A stretch of 64,000 bases of DNA from Zhihengliuella sp. (GCF_031178195.1 NZ_JAPSJL010000002.1:247593-311592); one strand, 5' to 3'. Positions 1 to 10,057 are shown, counted from the stretch's first letter. Notes: generated by a model not told the origin, from the sequence alone. Program-made: numbers and translations.

Positions 1-557
1 GCGGCCGCCTTCATCGCCTTCTTGTTCTCCCGGACCTTCGCCAGGGAGACCGGGTCCACGATGTCGGCGACCGACATCAGCAAGTCCTCGGCGCCGTAGG
101 GCCCGGCGGCCTCCCGCCACCCGGGTGCCTCCAGTCCGAACTGCTTGCCCAGCAGGGCGAGGAAGATCCGGGCCTTCTGGTCGCCGAACCCGGGCAGCGC
201 TTTCAGGCGCTTGAGCACCTCGGCGCCGGTGGGCCCGCCGCGGGTCCAGATGTTCTCCGCCTGCGAGTCCCAGTCGTCGCGTACCGCCGCGCAGACCGCC
301 TGCACGCGGGCCGCCATGGACCCGGGGAAACGGTGGACGGCAGGACTGATCCGGAAGAGTTCCTCGAACTCCGCCGGGTCGGCGGAGGCCAGCGTTGCGG
401 GATCGAGAGTGCCGGCCCGTTCGGCGATCTTCGCCGGCCCGGCGAACGCGGACTCCATCGTGACCTGCTGGTCCAGCAGCATACCCAGCAGCAGGGCCAG
501 CGGATTCTCCGCCAGCAGTCGGTCGGCGTCGGAATCGCCGGTGATGTAGAGACTCAT
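1..557 (-). CDS. HhH-GPD family base-excision repair protein (partial, C-terminus outside window)
   Basis: This is the N-terminal ~185 residues of a helix-hairpin-helix GPD protein, starting MSLYITGDSDADRL. The segment with LLGMLLDQQVTMESAF resembles the uncharacterised actinobacterial HhH-GPD family related to endonuclease III and AlkA-type glycosylases. A hairpin-like LKALPGFGDQKARIFLALLG follows at about residue 130. Such proteins are presumed to recognise damaged bases; substrate unknown. The gene runs off the left edge, so catalytic Asp and any iron-sulfur cysteines cannot be checked. Its ATG overlaps the stop of the upstream hydrolase gene as ATGA, implying translational coupling. Confidence 0.85.
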   Translation of the reverse strand, partial: MSLYITGDSDADRLLAENPLALLLGMLLDQQVTMESAFAGPAKIAERAGTLDPATLASADPAEFEELFRISPAVHRFPGSMAARVQAVCAAVRDDWDSQAENIWTRGGPTGAEVLKRLKALPGFGDQKARIFLALLGKQFGLEAPGWREAAGPYGAEDLLMSVADIVDPVSLAKVRENKKAMKAA

Positions 558-1963
558 GATCGACCTTCCTCGGCGCCGACGGACACCGGCGCATCGTCGG
601 ACTCCGCGCCCACCGGCGAGGTCATCGCCAGCAGGGTGCGGAGGATGTGGGCACCGTCGTCGGCGATGCCGTCGTGGTGGAAGTCCGCGGACTCCCAGAC
701 CCGCAGTCCGCGCACGCGGGCCGCGGTCTCGAGGCTCAGCTCCCGGTCGACGTAGACGTCGTCGCTGTAGACCGCCGCGGCCACGGGGACGCGGTTCTCC
801 GCCAGCACCTCGAGGTCGTACAGGTCCTCCCAGTCGTCGATTCCTGCGAGGACCTCCGCTGTCTCCCGCAGCGGGGCGAGCGCGGGATCATCGGCGAAGT
901 ACCAGGGGTAGACCATCTCGCCGGTCAGCAGCGGTTGAGCGGCCTCGGGGCGGAAGTCCGGGAACTCGGCGAGGACCCGATCGGCGGCCCACGCGGTGGC
1001 GACGCCGCCGGGACCGTCGTGCCGGCGGCCGAGCCCGGCCTGACCGTAGATCGACTCGTGCATCAGCGCGTAGAGCGGGTTGGACAGGCGCGAGACCTGC
1101 TGCTGGAGCGTCTCGACGAACGTGTCGGCGAGGCGTCGGCCGTCCCGGGTCCGCACGAAGGGCTGCTCGAGCACGTGGTGCAGCTGGTGCACGCGCGCGT
1201 TGCCGCCGAGGTACTGGCCCAGCATCTGCACGAGCCCCCGGGTGACCGGACGACCGTCGGGCAGGATCTCCCGCACCCGCGAGACGTGCTCGAAGACCTC
1301 GTCGAGCGTCGCCCGGTCGCCGGGGTACCACTCGAAGTACTCCCGGTTCCGGGCCGCCATGCGGGCGTAGGTGGCGCGGTAGACGCGCTCGGCGTGCCCG
1401 CTCAGCGGGGCGAGGCCGCCGGTGATCAGCGACCGCTCGAGGCCCTCCGGTGCCAGGGAGAGGTAGGTCAGCGTGATGAATCCGCCGTAGCTCTGGCCCA
1501 GCGTGCTCCAGCGCTCGAGGCCCAGCGCGCGCCGGATCGCCTCGGCGTCGTGCACGATCGAGTCCGCCCGGAAGCGGCGGAGGTAGGCCGCCTGAGCGGC
1601 GGCGTCCCCGCGGAGGGGGAGCGTCTGGCGGTTCACGGGCGAGCTCAGGCCCGTGCCCCGCTGGTCCAGCAGCAGGACCCGGAAGTGCTCGGCCGCCTCG
1701 GCCAGCCAGCCGGAGAGGCTCGTGGCGCGCGGCGCCCCGCTGCCCGGGCCGCCCTGGAGGTAGAGCAGCCAGGGCAGTTGATCGGGGTCGGCGTGGCGGG
1801 CGGAGACGACCTCGCGGGCGAACACGGACAAGCGTTCCCCGGACGGTGCCCCGTGGTCCAGGGGGACGTCGAACCAGTGCTCGGTGGTGCGCAGCCCGCG
1901 GAGGCTGTGGCTGCCGCGGACGGTGTGGCCTGCGGCGAGCGGGGCGGGTGCGGCCCCGCTCAC
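554..1963 (-). CDS. Alpha/beta hydrolase, proline iminopeptidase-like (S33)
   Basis: A 469-residue alpha/beta hydrolase with the S33 prolyl aminopeptidase layout: the oxyanion-hole strand LQGGPGSG, then DQRGTGLSS, the nucleophile elbow GQSYGG, and a late histidine in DFHHDG. The family removes N-terminal proline or other residues from peptides in the cytoplasm; the true substrate is unproven. I start it at the GTG at 1961-1963, which forms a GTGA overlap with the stop of the upstream acetyltransferase. The longer reading to 2101 only runs into that gene in another frame. It is the middle gene of a three-gene coupled minus-strand unit. Confidence 0.85.
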   Translation of the reverse strand: MSGAAPAPLAAGHTVRGSHSLRGLRTTEHWFDVPLDHGAPSGERLSVFAREVVSARHADPDQLPWLLYLQGGPGSGAPRATSLSGWLAEAAEHFRVLLLDQRGTGLSSPVNRQTLPLRGDAAAQAAYLRRFRADSIVHDAEAIRRALGLERWSTLGQSYGGFITLTYLSLAPEGLERSLITGGLAPLSGHAERVYRATYARMAARNREYFEWYPGDRATLDEVFEHVSRVREILPDGRPVTRGLVQMLGQYLGGNARVHQLHHVLEQPFVRTRDGRRLADTFVETLQQQVSRLSNPLYALMHESIYGQAGLGRRHDGPGGVATAWAADRVLAEFPDFRPEAAQPLLTGEMVYPWYFADDPALAPLRETAEVLAGIDDWEDLYDLEVLAENRVPVAAAVYSDDVYVDRELSLETAARVRGLRVWESADFHHDGIADDGAHILRTLLAMTSPVGAESDDAPVSVGAEEGRS

Positions 1964-2523
1964 GTCGTCACCGGCGCCTGCGCGGCGACGGCCTGCAGCG
2001 CGTCCCCGTGCAGCCGGCGGGTCGTCCAGCCGTCCAGCGAGCCGGCGCCGAGGGCGTCGTAGAAGCCGATGGCGGGCGCGTTCCAGTCCAGGACCTGCCA
2101 TTCCAGGCGCCGGTAGCCGCGTTCGACGGCGATTGCGGCCAGCGTGGCCAGGAGCGCCTTGCCGCTGCCGGTCCCGCGCGCCTCGGGCCGCACGTAGAGG
2201 TCCTCCAGATGGATCCCGTGGACGCCCTCCCAGGTCGAGTAGGTGAGGTACCAGATCGCCATCCCGACGACGTCGTCGCCGTCGGCGCCCGGGATCGCGG
2301 CGACGTGGGCGAAGACCCCCGGCTGCTTCCCGAACAGGTGGTCCTGGAGCATCGCCTCGGTCGTGCGGACGGCGTCGGGCTCGCGCTCATAGGCGGCGAG
2401 CTCGTTGATCATGCCCAGCAGGTGGGGCACGTCGCGCGGCTCCGCGGGACGGATCCGGACGGGAGCCGCGGCGGGGGCGGCTCCAGCGGGGGCGGGCTGG
2501 GCCGCGGAGGTGTCGGAAGTCAT
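1960..2523 (-). CDS. GNAT family N-acetyltransferase
   Basis: A 187-residue Gcn5-related acetyltransferase. The acetyl-CoA binding loop is visible in LEDLYVRPEARGTGSGKALL (about residues 105-125), followed by WQVLDWNAPAIGFYDALGA, typical of the spermidine/spermine-type acetyltransferase branch. An Ala/Pro-rich stretch precedes the domain. Transfer of acetyl groups to a small amine is known for the family; the substrate here cannot be told. It leads a coupled unit with the hydrolase and the HhH-GPD gene. Confidence 0.9.
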   Translation of the reverse strand: MTSDTSAAQPAPAGAAPAAAPVRIRPAEPRDVPHLLGMINELAAYEREPDAVRTTEAMLQDHLFGKQPGVFAHVAAIPGADGDDVVGMAIWYLTYSTWEGVHGIHLEDLYVRPEARGTGSGKALLATLAAIAVERGYRRLEWQVLDWNAPAIGFYDALGAGSLDGWTTRRLHGDALQAVAAQAPVTT

Positions 2524-2588
2524 GAGGACTTCCTATGCCAGCGTGGCCCGCGGGTGCAAGTCGGGTCGGTCTGGCGCGTCCGGACGGC

Positions 2589-3515
2589 TCAGAGCGGGAA
2601 GCGGCCGGTGGCACGGTCCCACACGTTGGCCGCCGCAGCGACCAGTAGCGCCGAGCCGAGCATGTGGGTCAGCACGAGGGCCACGGGCAGGCCCGTGAAG
2701 TGCTGCCAGTAGCCGATGGCGCCCTGCAGGAGGACCACGGCCAGGAGGAGCATGACGGCACGGCGCAGCGCGCGCTGGCGCGCGTCCCGGGCCACGAGCA
2801 ACAGCAGCACGAGTGTGGCGGCCACCAGCAGGTACACGGGCGCGGTGTGCATCCGCGTCACGATCTCGGCGTCGAACGGGTGGCGGGGCGAGGCGGCGTC
2901 GCCCGCGTGCGGCCCGGTGCCGGTGACGACGGTGCCCAGGACGACGGCGGCGGCCGCGGTGGCGAGCACCGTCCAGCCGAGGGCGCGGACGGGCCTCGCC
3001 AGGGGCCTGACCGCCACGGAGTCCTCGCCGCGCCGGGCCATGCCCGTGCGGTTCACCAGGAGTACCGCGACCGCGACGACGACGGCCGAGACCAGGAAGT
3101 GCAGGCTCACCACCCAGGGGTTCAGGTCCGTCCAGACGGTGATGCCGCCGATGACCGCTTGGGCCGGGATGACGCCGAACAGTCCGACGGCGAGCCGGAA
3201 CACGACCGGCTCCGTCCTCCGCATCCTCCAGACGGAGACGATCATCGCGACGGCGATCGCCGTCAGGACGAACGTCAGGGTGCGGTTGCCGAACTCGATG
3301 AGCCCGTGGATGCCCATCTCCGGCGTCGGGGTCATGGATCCCGGCACGCAGTTCGGCCACTCCGAGCAGCCCAGGCCCGACTCCGTGAGCCGGACCGCGC
3401 CCCCGGTCACGATGATGCCGATCTGCGAGATCAGCGACGCGATGGCGAGCGTGTGCACGCCCCGACCCACGCGGGTTGGCAGGCGGTCGGTCCAGCGGGC
3501 GGCGGTCGCGGTCAC
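2589..3515 (-). CDS. ctaA: Heme A synthase, COX15/CtaA family
   Basis: A 308-residue polytopic membrane protein of the COX15/CtaA family, which oxidises the C8 methyl of heme O to make heme A for cytochrome aa3 oxidase. The first loop motif TGGAVRLTESGLGCSEWPNC supplies the paired cysteines of actinobacterial enzymes. Conserved heme-ligand histidine contexts include IHGLIEFGNR, VSLHFLVS, TRMHTAPVYLL and LTHMLGS. The GTG start at 3513-3515 has a GGAG seven bases upstream; the longer open frame to 4463 is out of phase with the real exporter genes. Proximity to an ABC exporter and the suf operon matches mycobacterial synteny. Confidence 0.93.
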   Translation of the reverse strand: MTATAARWTDRLPTRVGRGVHTLAIASLISQIGIIVTGGAVRLTESGLGCSEWPNCVPGSMTPTPEMGIHGLIEFGNRTLTFVLTAIAVAMIVSVWRMRRTEPVVFRLAVGLFGVIPAQAVIGGITVWTDLNPWVVSLHFLVSAVVVAVAVLLVNRTGMARRGEDSVAVRPLARPVRALGWTVLATAAAAVVLGTVVTGTGPHAGDAASPRHPFDAEIVTRMHTAPVYLLVAATLVLLLLVARDARQRALRRAVMLLLAVVLLQGAIGYWQHFTGLPVALVLTHMLGSALLVAAAANVWDRATGRFPL

Positions 3516-3586
3516 AGCGGGTCTCCGATCGGAGGGCGGGAGGGGAGGGATCGACTCGTGGGAGCCGGACGGTCGGCGGGCGGGGG

Positions 3587-4360
3587 TCAGGTCCACTTGA
3601 ACCACCGGGTCGCGGCCGCGCCCGCGGCGACCGCCCAGAGCAGCAGGACGACGACGGGTCCCAGGGGCAGCACACCGTCCATCAGGGCGGCCCGGAGGCC
3701 GTCGCCCAGTGCGGCCGAGGGGAGGAAGCCCACCAGGGCGGACAGGGCGCCCGGGAGCCGGTCGGCCGGCAGCAGCAGGCCGCCAGCGGCCGCGAGCAGG
3801 ACCCAGGCCAGGTTGGTGATGGCCAGAGTCGCCTCGGGGCGCACGGTGCCGGCGATCAGCAGGCCCAGGGACGTGAAGGCAGCCGTGCCGAGCAGCAGCA
3901 GCGGCAGGGCGGCCAGGATCCCGGCGGGGTCGGGACGCCACCCGAGGACGAGGGCGACGGCCGAGACCAGCACCACCTGCAGGGCGAGGACGCAGAGCAC
4001 GGCGACGGCCTTGCCGAAGATCAGGCCGGCCTTGCCCAGCGGGGTGGTCGAGAGGAAGGTCAGGACGCCGTAGCGGCGGTCGAAGCCGGTGGCGATGCCC
4101 TGGCCGGTGAACGCCGTGGAGACGACGCACAGGGCCAGCACGCCCGGAGCGGCGGCGTCGATCCGCGTGGGACCGACGCCGTCGAGCACGTCCACGAGTG
4201 TGAGTCCGACGAGCGCCAGCAACGGCAGGACGACGGCCAGGACCAGCTGCTCGCCGTTGCGCAGCATCAGGCCTGTCTCGTAGCGGCCGTGGCGGAGGAT
4301 CCGGACGGGCAGGGAGGCGGCGTTGCCACCGTGCCGCGAGGGGGCGAGGGGAGTGCTCAT
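3587..4360 (-). CDS. ABC-2 type transporter permease
   Basis: A 257-residue integral membrane protein with about six hydrophobic segments, ending in RWFKWT. It reads as the permease half of a two-gene ABC-2 exporter whose ATPase lies directly upstream, with the genes overlapping as ATGA (4357-4360). The start is fixed by that overlap. The substrate is unknown; in related genomes this exporter sits between ctaA and sufR, as here. A role in drug, lipid or heme-related export is speculation. Confidence 0.85.
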   Translation of the reverse strand: MSTPLAPSRHGGNAASLPVRILRHGRYETGLMLRNGEQLVLAVVLPLLALVGLTLVDVLDGVGPTRIDAAAPGVLALCVVSTAFTGQGIATGFDRRYGVLTFLSTTPLGKAGLIFGKAVAVLCVLALQVVLVSAVALVLGWRPDPAGILAALPLLLLGTAAFTSLGLLIAGTVRPEATLAITNLAWVLLAAAGGLLLPADRLPGALSALVGFLPSAALGDGLRAALMDGVLPLGPVVVLLLWAVAAGAAATRWFKWT

Positions 4361-5415
4361 GCCGTTCCGTTCGGGCGTTGTTCCAGGGGAGTGGCCTGTT
4401 CTTGGGGGAGGCGACGATTCCGGTGATCGGGTGCGCCAGGCGGGTCGAGGGGGCGGCCGGCACTGTCCGCGGCGGAGCCTCCCGCCAGATGGAGGAACAC
4501 GTCCTCCAGGGTCCGCGGCTGCATGCTCAGCGCCGTCGGCAGCACGCCGCGGCGCTCCAGCCATGCCGTGACCGCCGAGAGGTGTGCCGTGGTGGAGATG
4601 CCGGCGATGCGGACCCGGCCGTCGCCGTCGGGGTGCACCGTCAGGCCCGCGGCGGTCAGCCCGGGGTCGGCGGCGAGCCGGCCTTCTGCGGCGAGCTCCA
4701 GGACCCGCGCCTCCGTCGGCTCGTGCGAGGTCAGCTCGGCCACGGTGCCCTCGGCGACGTTGCGGCCCCCGGCGATGATGTAGACGTAGTCGGAGAGGCG
4801 CTGTGCGTCGTCCATCAGATGCGTGGTGAGGACGATGGCCAGCCCGGCGTCGCGCAGCTCGCGGATCAGCTCGAAGACCGTCTGGCGGGACTGGGGGTCC
4901 AGTCCGGCGCTGGGCTCGTCGAGGAACACGGCCTCGGGGCGGCCGACCAGGGCGGCGGCCAGCGCGACCCGCTGCTTCTGCCCGCCGGAGAGTCGTCGGA
5001 TGGGGGTGTGCGCGAACTCGTCGATGCCCAGCCGCGCCATCAGGGCCACCGGATCCTCCGGGGTGCGGAACATGCCCGCCACGTGCTTGAGCAGCGCGGC
5101 CGGCCGCACCGACGGCGGCAGCCCGCCGTCCTGGAGCATCACGCCGACGCGGGAGCGGATCTCCGAGCCGGCCCGGTACGGATCGTGGCCGAGCAGCGAG
5201 ACGGTTCCACCGTCCGGCTTCAGCAACCCCTGCGCGCAGGCCAGCGTCGTGGACTTGCCGGCCCCGTTGGTCCCGAGGAGCGTGGTGACGGCGCCGAATT
5301 CGGCCCGCAGGTGGATCCCGTGCAGGACCCGCACCATCCGGCCGTCGAGCGCGGCGATCGGGCCGAAGTCCTTGCGGAGGCCGTCGACCGTCAGGGCAGG
5401 GGTTGACGAAGACAC
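4357..5415 (-). CDS. ABC transporter ATP-binding protein
   Basis: A 352-residue ATPase with Walker A GTNGAGKST (about residues 48-56), signature LSGGQKQRVALA and Walker B AVFLDEPSAGLD, followed by the H-loop TTHLMDD. About 110 residues follow the nucleotide-binding domain, ending with LEDVFLHLAGG as in DrrA/CcmA-type exporters. It energises the adjacent ABC-2 permease. It is transcribed divergently from sufR. Confidence 0.92.
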   Translation of the reverse strand: MSSSTPALTVDGLRKDFGPIAALDGRMVRVLHGIHLRAEFGAVTTLLGTNGAGKSTTLACAQGLLKPDGGTVSLLGHDPYRAGSEIRSRVGVMLQDGGLPPSVRPAALLKHVAGMFRTPEDPVALMARLGIDEFAHTPIRRLSGGQKQRVALAAALVGRPEAVFLDEPSAGLDPQSRQTVFELIRELRDAGLAIVLTTHLMDDAQRLSDYVYIIAGGRNVAEGTVAELTSHEPTEARVLELAAEGRLAADPGLTAAGLTVHPDGDGRVRIAGISTTAHLSAVTAWLERRGVLPTALSMQPRTLEDVFLHLAGGSAADSAGRPLDPPGAPDHRNRRLPQEQATPLEQRPNGTA

Positions 5416-5626
5416 GGGGACATTCTACGCGACGTAGAGGACGACGCCGGCCCGTCACAGTCCGGTTCCGCGGGCGTAATGATCGAGGACTCCACGCCCG
5501 CGCGGCTAGGCTGGACGGCAGCACCGCGTGGTCGGCTGGGCAGGGGTGCCGAACCTCACCTCACGGGGCCTGCTATTAAGGGTCGCCTTCCTAGCGGATT
5601 AGTTTTGAATAGGTCATGATTATGTT
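5416..5626. promoter_or_regulatory. Divergent control region between the ABC exporter and the suf operon
   Basis: This AT-richer stretch must hold promoters for both directions. An imperfect dyad (AAGG-GTCG-CCTT, 5578-5589) is followed by CCTAG, and a short GAATA...TATTC pair spans 5607-5634. Neither matches a published SufR operator convincingly, and the resemblance of 5576-5594 to a DtxR/IdeR box is only about half of the positions. I therefore mark only the region. Confidence 0.4.
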
Positions 5627-6430
5627 GTGTATTCAGCCGATGTGAGCAGACCTGACGTGGACGGGGTGAACGCCCCGGATCGCCGCATGCCCGAGACTCG
5701 CACCCCCGAGACCGAGGAGCGCACCCGTGACCGGGTCCTCCAGGCGGTGCTCGAGGAGGGGCCGGTCAGTGCGGCCGAGCTCGGCGAGTCGCTCGGCTTC
5801 ACCCCGGCCGCCGTCCGCCGCCATCTCGACGCGCTGAGCAGGCAGGGCCTGGTCGAGGTCAAGCTCATCGCGAGCCAGGGCAGCGGGGCCGGTCGTCCGG
5901 CGCGGCGCTACGTGCTCAGCCACCGAGGTCAGGCGAAGCTCGGCAACGACTACCTGGACCTCGCCAGCGAGGCGCTGACGGAACTGCGCAACGCGGCCGG
6001 GGACGACGCCGTCGCGGCCTTCGCGGCTCGCCGCTTCCGGGCGATGGAGGAGCGCTACCGTCCCCTCGTCGAGGCGGCGGGAGAGGACGTCAGCGCCCGC
6101 GCCGACGTCCTCGCGAAAGCGCTGGCGGAGGACGGGTTCGTCGGATACACCCGCGACGTCGGGGCGAACCTGCCCGAGGCCATGCAGAGCATCCAGCTCT
6201 GCCAGGGGCACTGCCCCATCCAGGGCCTCGCGTCGGAGTTCCCGGACTTCTGCGAGGAAGAGACCAAGACTTTCGCCCGGCTGCTGGGCGTCGACGTGCG
6301 CAGGCTGTCGACGCTCGCCCGCGGCGGGCACGTGTGCACCACGCACGTGCCCGTGGGGCGACACAAGACTCCTCAGCGAGCTGAGAAGAGAACTCGAATC
6401 AAGATCAACAAGCAGGAGAGGCTGCGATGA
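5627..6430 (+). CDS. sufR: SufR-like iron-sulfur-sensing transcriptional repressor
   Basis: A winged-helix regulator ([20 protein letters not shown], about residues 62-82) with a C-terminal cysteine cluster, [17 protein letters not shown] and [10 protein letters not shown], the layout of SufR proteins that bind an iron-sulfur cluster and repress the suf operon when the cluster is loaded. The GTG at 5627 gives 267 residues; GTG 5642 or ATG 5687 are alternative starts. Its stop overlaps the sufB ATG as ATGA, so it is the first gene of the operon and probably autoregulates. Confidence 0.9.
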   Translation: MYSADVSRPDVDGVNAPDRRMPETRTPETEERTRDRVLQAVLEEGPVSAAELGESLGFTPAAVRRHLDALSRQGLVEVKLIASQGSGAGRPARRYVLSHRGQAKLGNDYLDLASEALTELRNAAGDDAVAAFAARRFRAMEERYRPLVEAAGEDVSARADVLAKALAEDGFVGYTRDVGANLPEAMQSIQLCQGHCPIQGLASEFPDFCEEETKTFARLLGVDVRRLSTLARGGHVCTTHVPVGRHKTPQRAEKRTRIKINKQERLR

Positions 6431-7887
6431 CGGATCAGATTTCACAAGAGGCCGCCGATCCAGGTGTGATCGCCGAGATCCTCGAGAAGAATCCCGAGCT
6501 CCACGGCATCGGCAACTACGAGTACGGCTGGTCGGACAAGAACGACGCCGGCGCGAACGCGCGCCGCGGCCTGAGCGAGGAGGTCGTCCGCGACATCTCC
6601 GCGAAGAAGAGCGAGCCCGAGTGGATGCTCGACCTGCGCCTCAAGGGGCTGAAGTACTTCGACCGCAAGCCGATGCCGACGTGGGGCGCCGACCTCACCG
6701 GGATCGACTTCGACAACATCAAGTACTTCGTCCGCTCCACCGAGAAGCAGGCGACCACCTGGGACGAGCTGCCCGAAGACATCAAGAACACGTACGACAA
6801 GCTCGGCATCCCCGAGGCGGAGAAGCAGCGCCTGGTGTCCGGCGTCGCCGCGCAGTACGAGTCCGAGGTCGTCTACCACCAGCTCCGCGAGGACCTGGAG
6901 CGGCAGGGCGTCATCTTCCTGGACACCGACACGGGCCTGCGCGAGCACCCGGAGATCTTCCAGGAGTACTTCGGCTCGGTCATCCCGGTCGGCGACAACA
7001 AGTTCGCCTCGCTGAACACGGCCGTCTGGTCGGGCGGCTCGTTCGTCTACGTCCCCAAGGGCGTGCACGTCGAGATCCCGCTGCAGGCCTACTTCCGGAT
7101 CAACACCGAGAACATGGGCCAGTTCGAGCGCACGCTGATCATCGCGGACGAGGACTCCTACGTCCACTACATCGAGGGCTGCACCGCGCCGATCTACCAG
7201 TCGGACTCGCTGCACTCGGCCGTCGTCGAGATCATCGTGAAGAAGGGCGCCCGCGTCCGCTACACGACCATCCAGAACTGGTCGAACAACGTGTACAACC
7301 TGGTCACCAAGCGCGCCGTCTGCGAAGAGGGCGCGACCATGGAGTGGGTCGACGGCAACATCGGCTCCAAGGTCACCATGAAGTACCCGGCCGTCTACCT
7401 GGTCGGCGAGCACGCCAAGGGCGAGACGCTCTCCATCGCCTTCGCCGGCGAGGGCCAGCACCAGGACACCGGCTCGAAGATGGTCCACATCGCGCCGAAC
7501 ACCTCGTCCTCGATCGTCGCGAAGTCGGTGGCCCGCAACGGTGGCCGCTCGGCCTACCGCGGTCTGGTCCAGGTCCGCGAGGGTGCCAAGGGCGCGAAGA
7601 ACTCGGTGGTCTGCGACGCGCTGCTGGTGGACACCATCAGCCGTTCGGACACGTACCCGTACATCGACGTCCGCGAGGACGACGTGACCATGGGCCACGA
7701 GGCGACCGTCTCGCGCGTCTCCGAGGAGCAGCTGTTCTACCTGATGTCCCGCGGGCTGGCGGAGGACGAGGCCATGGCGATGATCGTGCGCGGCTTCATC
7801 GAGCCGATCGCCCGGGAGCTGCCGATGGAGTACGCACTCGAGCTGAACCGCCTCATTGAACTGCAGATGGAAGGATCCGTCGGTTAA
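6427..7887 (+). CDS. sufB: Fe-S cluster assembly protein SufB
   Basis: A 486-residue SufB, scaffold subunit of the SufBCD complex that builds iron-sulfur clusters in the cytoplasm. Family hallmarks include [20 protein letters not shown] near the start, [34 protein letters not shown] and the C-terminal [20 protein letters not shown]. There is no intein, unlike the M. tuberculosis homologue. The start overlaps sufR by ATGA and has an AGGAGAGG ribosome site. sufD follows after two bases. Confidence 0.97.
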   Translation: MTDQISQEAADPGVIAEILEKNPELHGIGNYEYGWSDKNDAGANARRGLSEEVVRDISAKKSEPEWMLDLRLKGLKYFDRKPMPTWGADLTGIDFDNIKYFVRSTEKQATTWDELPEDIKNTYDKLGIPEAEKQRLVSGVAAQYESEVVYHQLREDLERQGVIFLDTDTGLREHPEIFQEYFGSVIPVGDNKFASLNTAVWSGGSFVYVPKGVHVEIPLQAYFRINTENMGQFERTLIIADEDSYVHYIEGCTAPIYQSDSLHSAVVEIIVKKGARVRYTTIQNWSNNVYNLVTKRAVCEEGATMEWVDGNIGSKVTMKYPAVYLVGEHAKGETLSIAFAGEGQHQDTGSKMVHIAPNTSSSIVAKSVARNGGRSAYRGLVQVREGAKGAKNSVVCDALLVDTISRSDTYPYIDVREDDVTMGHEATVSRVSEEQLFYLMSRGLAEDEAMAMIVRGFIEPIARELPMEYALELNRLIELQMEGSVG

Positions 7888-7889
7888 TC

Positions 7890-9167
7890 ATGTCTGAGAC
7901 CGCAACCGCAATGTCCGGCGAGAAGGCCCGTATCGGCGCTCCGTCGATCGCAGGCTTCACCGAGGAGGGGGAGAACCTCTCCCCGGTGAACGAGACCTCC
8001 TCGCCGATCGGCGGGGACGCCGCCAAGGCCCACAGCCATGGCCCGGCCGCCTCCGTCCCGCAGGCCTCCCGGGGCGAGCGCCCCACCAGCTACGACGTCG
8101 AGGACTTCCCGGCTCTGACCGGCCGCGAGGAGGACTGGCGCTTCACCCCGCTCAAGCGCCTCGGCGCCCTGCACAAGCAGGCGCCGACCGGTGCCGCGCC
8201 AGCCGTCGCCGCCGATCTCTCCGGCGGCGCGACCGTCGAGACCGCGGGCATGGACGACGCCCGCGTCCGCTCCGCCGGCGTGCCGGAGGACCGCGTCTCG
8301 GCCCTCGCCTGGAACGCGGCCGCCGAGGCGACGATCGTCACGGTCCCGGCCGGGGCCGAGGGCGCCGCCGCCACGCTGACCATCAAGGGCGACTCGGCCG
8401 AGGCCGCCGCCCAGCACCTCGTGGTGGTGGCGGAGCCGAACTCCAGCGCCGTCGTCGTGCTCGACCACGTCGGCTCGGCCGTCCTCTCCCAGAACGTCGA
8501 GATCGACGTTCAGGAGGGCGCGCGGCTGACCGTGATCTCGCTGCAGGAATGGGAGGACACCGCGATCCACGCGTCGAGCCAGCAGGCGCGCATCGCCAAG
8601 GACGCCTACTTCCGCCACGTCACCGTCTCCTTCGGCGGCGACCTGGTCCGCATGACGCCGTCGGCCCGCTTCGCCGGTCCGGGCGCCGAGGCCGAGATGT
8701 ACGGCCTGTACTTCGCGGACGCCGGCCAGCACCTGGAGCACCGCCTCCTGGTGGACCACGCGCAGCCGAACTGCAAGTCCGACGTCCTCTACAAGGGTGC
8801 GCTGCAGGGCGAGAACGCGCACACCGTGTGGGTGGGCGACGTCCTGATCCGCAAGAACGCCGAGGGCACCGACTCCTACGAGGCCAACCGCAACCTGGTC
8901 CTCACGGACGGCACTCGGTCCGACTCGGTCCCGAACCTCGAGATCGAGACGGGCCAGATCGAGGGGGCCGGCCACGCCAGCACCACCGGCCGGTTCAACG
9001 ACGAGCACCTGTTCTACCTGATGGCTCGCGGCATCGACGAGAAGACGGCCCGCCGCCTGGTGGTCCGCGGCTTCCTCAACGAGATCCTGCAGAAGATCGA
9101 GGACCCGCAGCTCGAGGAGCGGCTCAACGAGACCGTCGAGTCCGAGCTCGCGGCCACCGAGGTCTAG
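7890..9167 (+). CDS. sufD: Fe-S cluster assembly protein SufD
   Basis: A 425-residue SufD, paralogous partner of SufB in the SufBCD scaffold. The N-terminal half carries DFPALTGREEDWRFTPLKRL, and the beta-helix core ends with EDPQLEERLNETVESELA. The late motif HLFYLMARGIDEKTARRLVV parallels the equivalent motif in SufB. It begins two bases after sufB and is followed by a 134-bp gap before sufC. In many Arthrobacter relatives that gap holds a Rieske-type ferredoxin gene, absent here. Confidence 0.96.
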   Translation: MSETATAMSGEKARIGAPSIAGFTEEGENLSPVNETSSPIGGDAAKAHSHGPAASVPQASRGERPTSYDVEDFPALTGREEDWRFTPLKRLGALHKQAPTGAAPAVAADLSGGATVETAGMDDARVRSAGVPEDRVSALAWNAAAEATIVTVPAGAEGAAATLTIKGDSAEAAAQHLVVVAEPNSSAVVVLDHVGSAVLSQNVEIDVQEGARLTVISLQEWEDTAIHASSQQARIAKDAYFRHVTVSFGGDLVRMTPSARFAGPGAEAEMYGLYFADAGQHLEHRLLVDHAQPNCKSDVLYKGALQGENAHTVWVGDVLIRKNAEGTDSYEANRNLVLTDGTRSDSVPNLEIETGQIEGAGHASTTGRFNDEHLFYLMARGIDEKTARRLVVRGFLNEILQKIEDPQLEERLNETVESELAATEV

Positions 9168-9301
9168 ACCCCTCCGCCGGCCTCCGCTCGCGCGGCGGCC
9201 GGCCCGCCACTTCACGGCATCGCCGGCGGCAGCCCGCCGGAGACCGCCAGACATACCCCACGACGCCGGGCGACCCGGCCTATCAGGAGAAAACGGACAC
9301 C

Positions 9302-10057
9302 ATGTCTACTCTGGAAATCAAGGACCTGCACGTCTCGATCGACACGGAGCAGGGCACCAAGGAAATCCTCAAGGGCGTGACCCTGACGATCAAGACCGGC
9401 GAGACGCACGCCATCATGGGCCCCAATGGCTCCGGCAAGTCCACGCTGGCCTCGACCATCGCCGGGCACCCGCGCTACAACGTGACCTCGGGCTCGATCC
9501 TGCTGGACGGCGAGGACGTGCTGGAGATGGGCGTCGACGAGCGCGCCCGCGCCGGCCTCTTCCTGGCCATGCAGTACCCGGTCGAGGTCCCGGGCGTGAC
9601 CATGACGAACTTCCTGCGCACCGCCAAGACCGCGATCGACGGCGAGGCCCCGAGCCTGCGCCACTGGACCAAGGACGTCAAGGCGGCCATGGAGAACCTG
9701 AAGATCGATGCCGACTTCGCCAACCGCAACGTCAACGAGGGCTTCTCCGGCGGTGAGAAGAAGCGCGTCGAGATCCTGCAGATGGAGCTCTTCAAGCCCA
9801 AGTTCGCCATCCTCGACGAGACCGACTCCGGGCTCGACGTCGACGCGCTGAAGGTCGTCTCCGACGGCGTCAACCGCGCCTCCGAGCAGAACGAGATGGG
9901 CACGCTGCTGATCACGCACTACACCCGCATCCTGCGCTACATCAAGCCGGACTTCGTGCACGTGTTCGTCGACGGCCGCGTCGCCGAGCAGGGCGGCCCG
10001 GAGCTGGCCGACCAGCTCGAGGAAGAGGGCTACGACCGCTTCCTCGTGAAGGCCTAG
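9302..10057 (+). CDS. sufC: Fe-S cluster assembly ATPase SufC
   Basis: A 251-residue ABC-type ATPase with Walker A MGPNGSGKST, the SufC-specific signature FSGGEKKRVEILQM and Walker B AILDETDSGLDVD. It drives conformational change of SufBD during cluster assembly and is soluble. The ATG at 9302 follows AGGAGAAAACGGACACC, and the longer open frame seen upstream is a shadow of sufD. Two bases separate it from sufT. Confidence 0.97.
   Translation: MSTLEIKDLHVSIDTEQGTKEILKGVTLTIKTGETHAIMGPNGSGKSTLASTIAGHPRYNVTSGSILLDGEDVLEMGVDERARAGLFLAMQYPVEVPGVTMTNFLRTAKTAIDGEAPSLRHWTKDVKAAMENLKIDADFANRNVNEGFSGGEKKRVEILQMELFKPKFAILDETDSGLDVDALKVVSDGVNRASEQNEMGTLLITHYTRILRYIKPDFVHVFVDGRVAEQGGPELADQLEEEGYDRFLVKA

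Noticed and set aside
647-2062. Long plus-strand open frames opposite the hydrolase and acetyltransferase
   Set aside because: Low-complexity shadows produced by high GC; codon pattern and homology are on the minus strand.
5576-5594. Possible DtxR/IdeR iron box upstream of sufR
   Set aside because: Only about half of the consensus positions match; not strong enough to call an operator.
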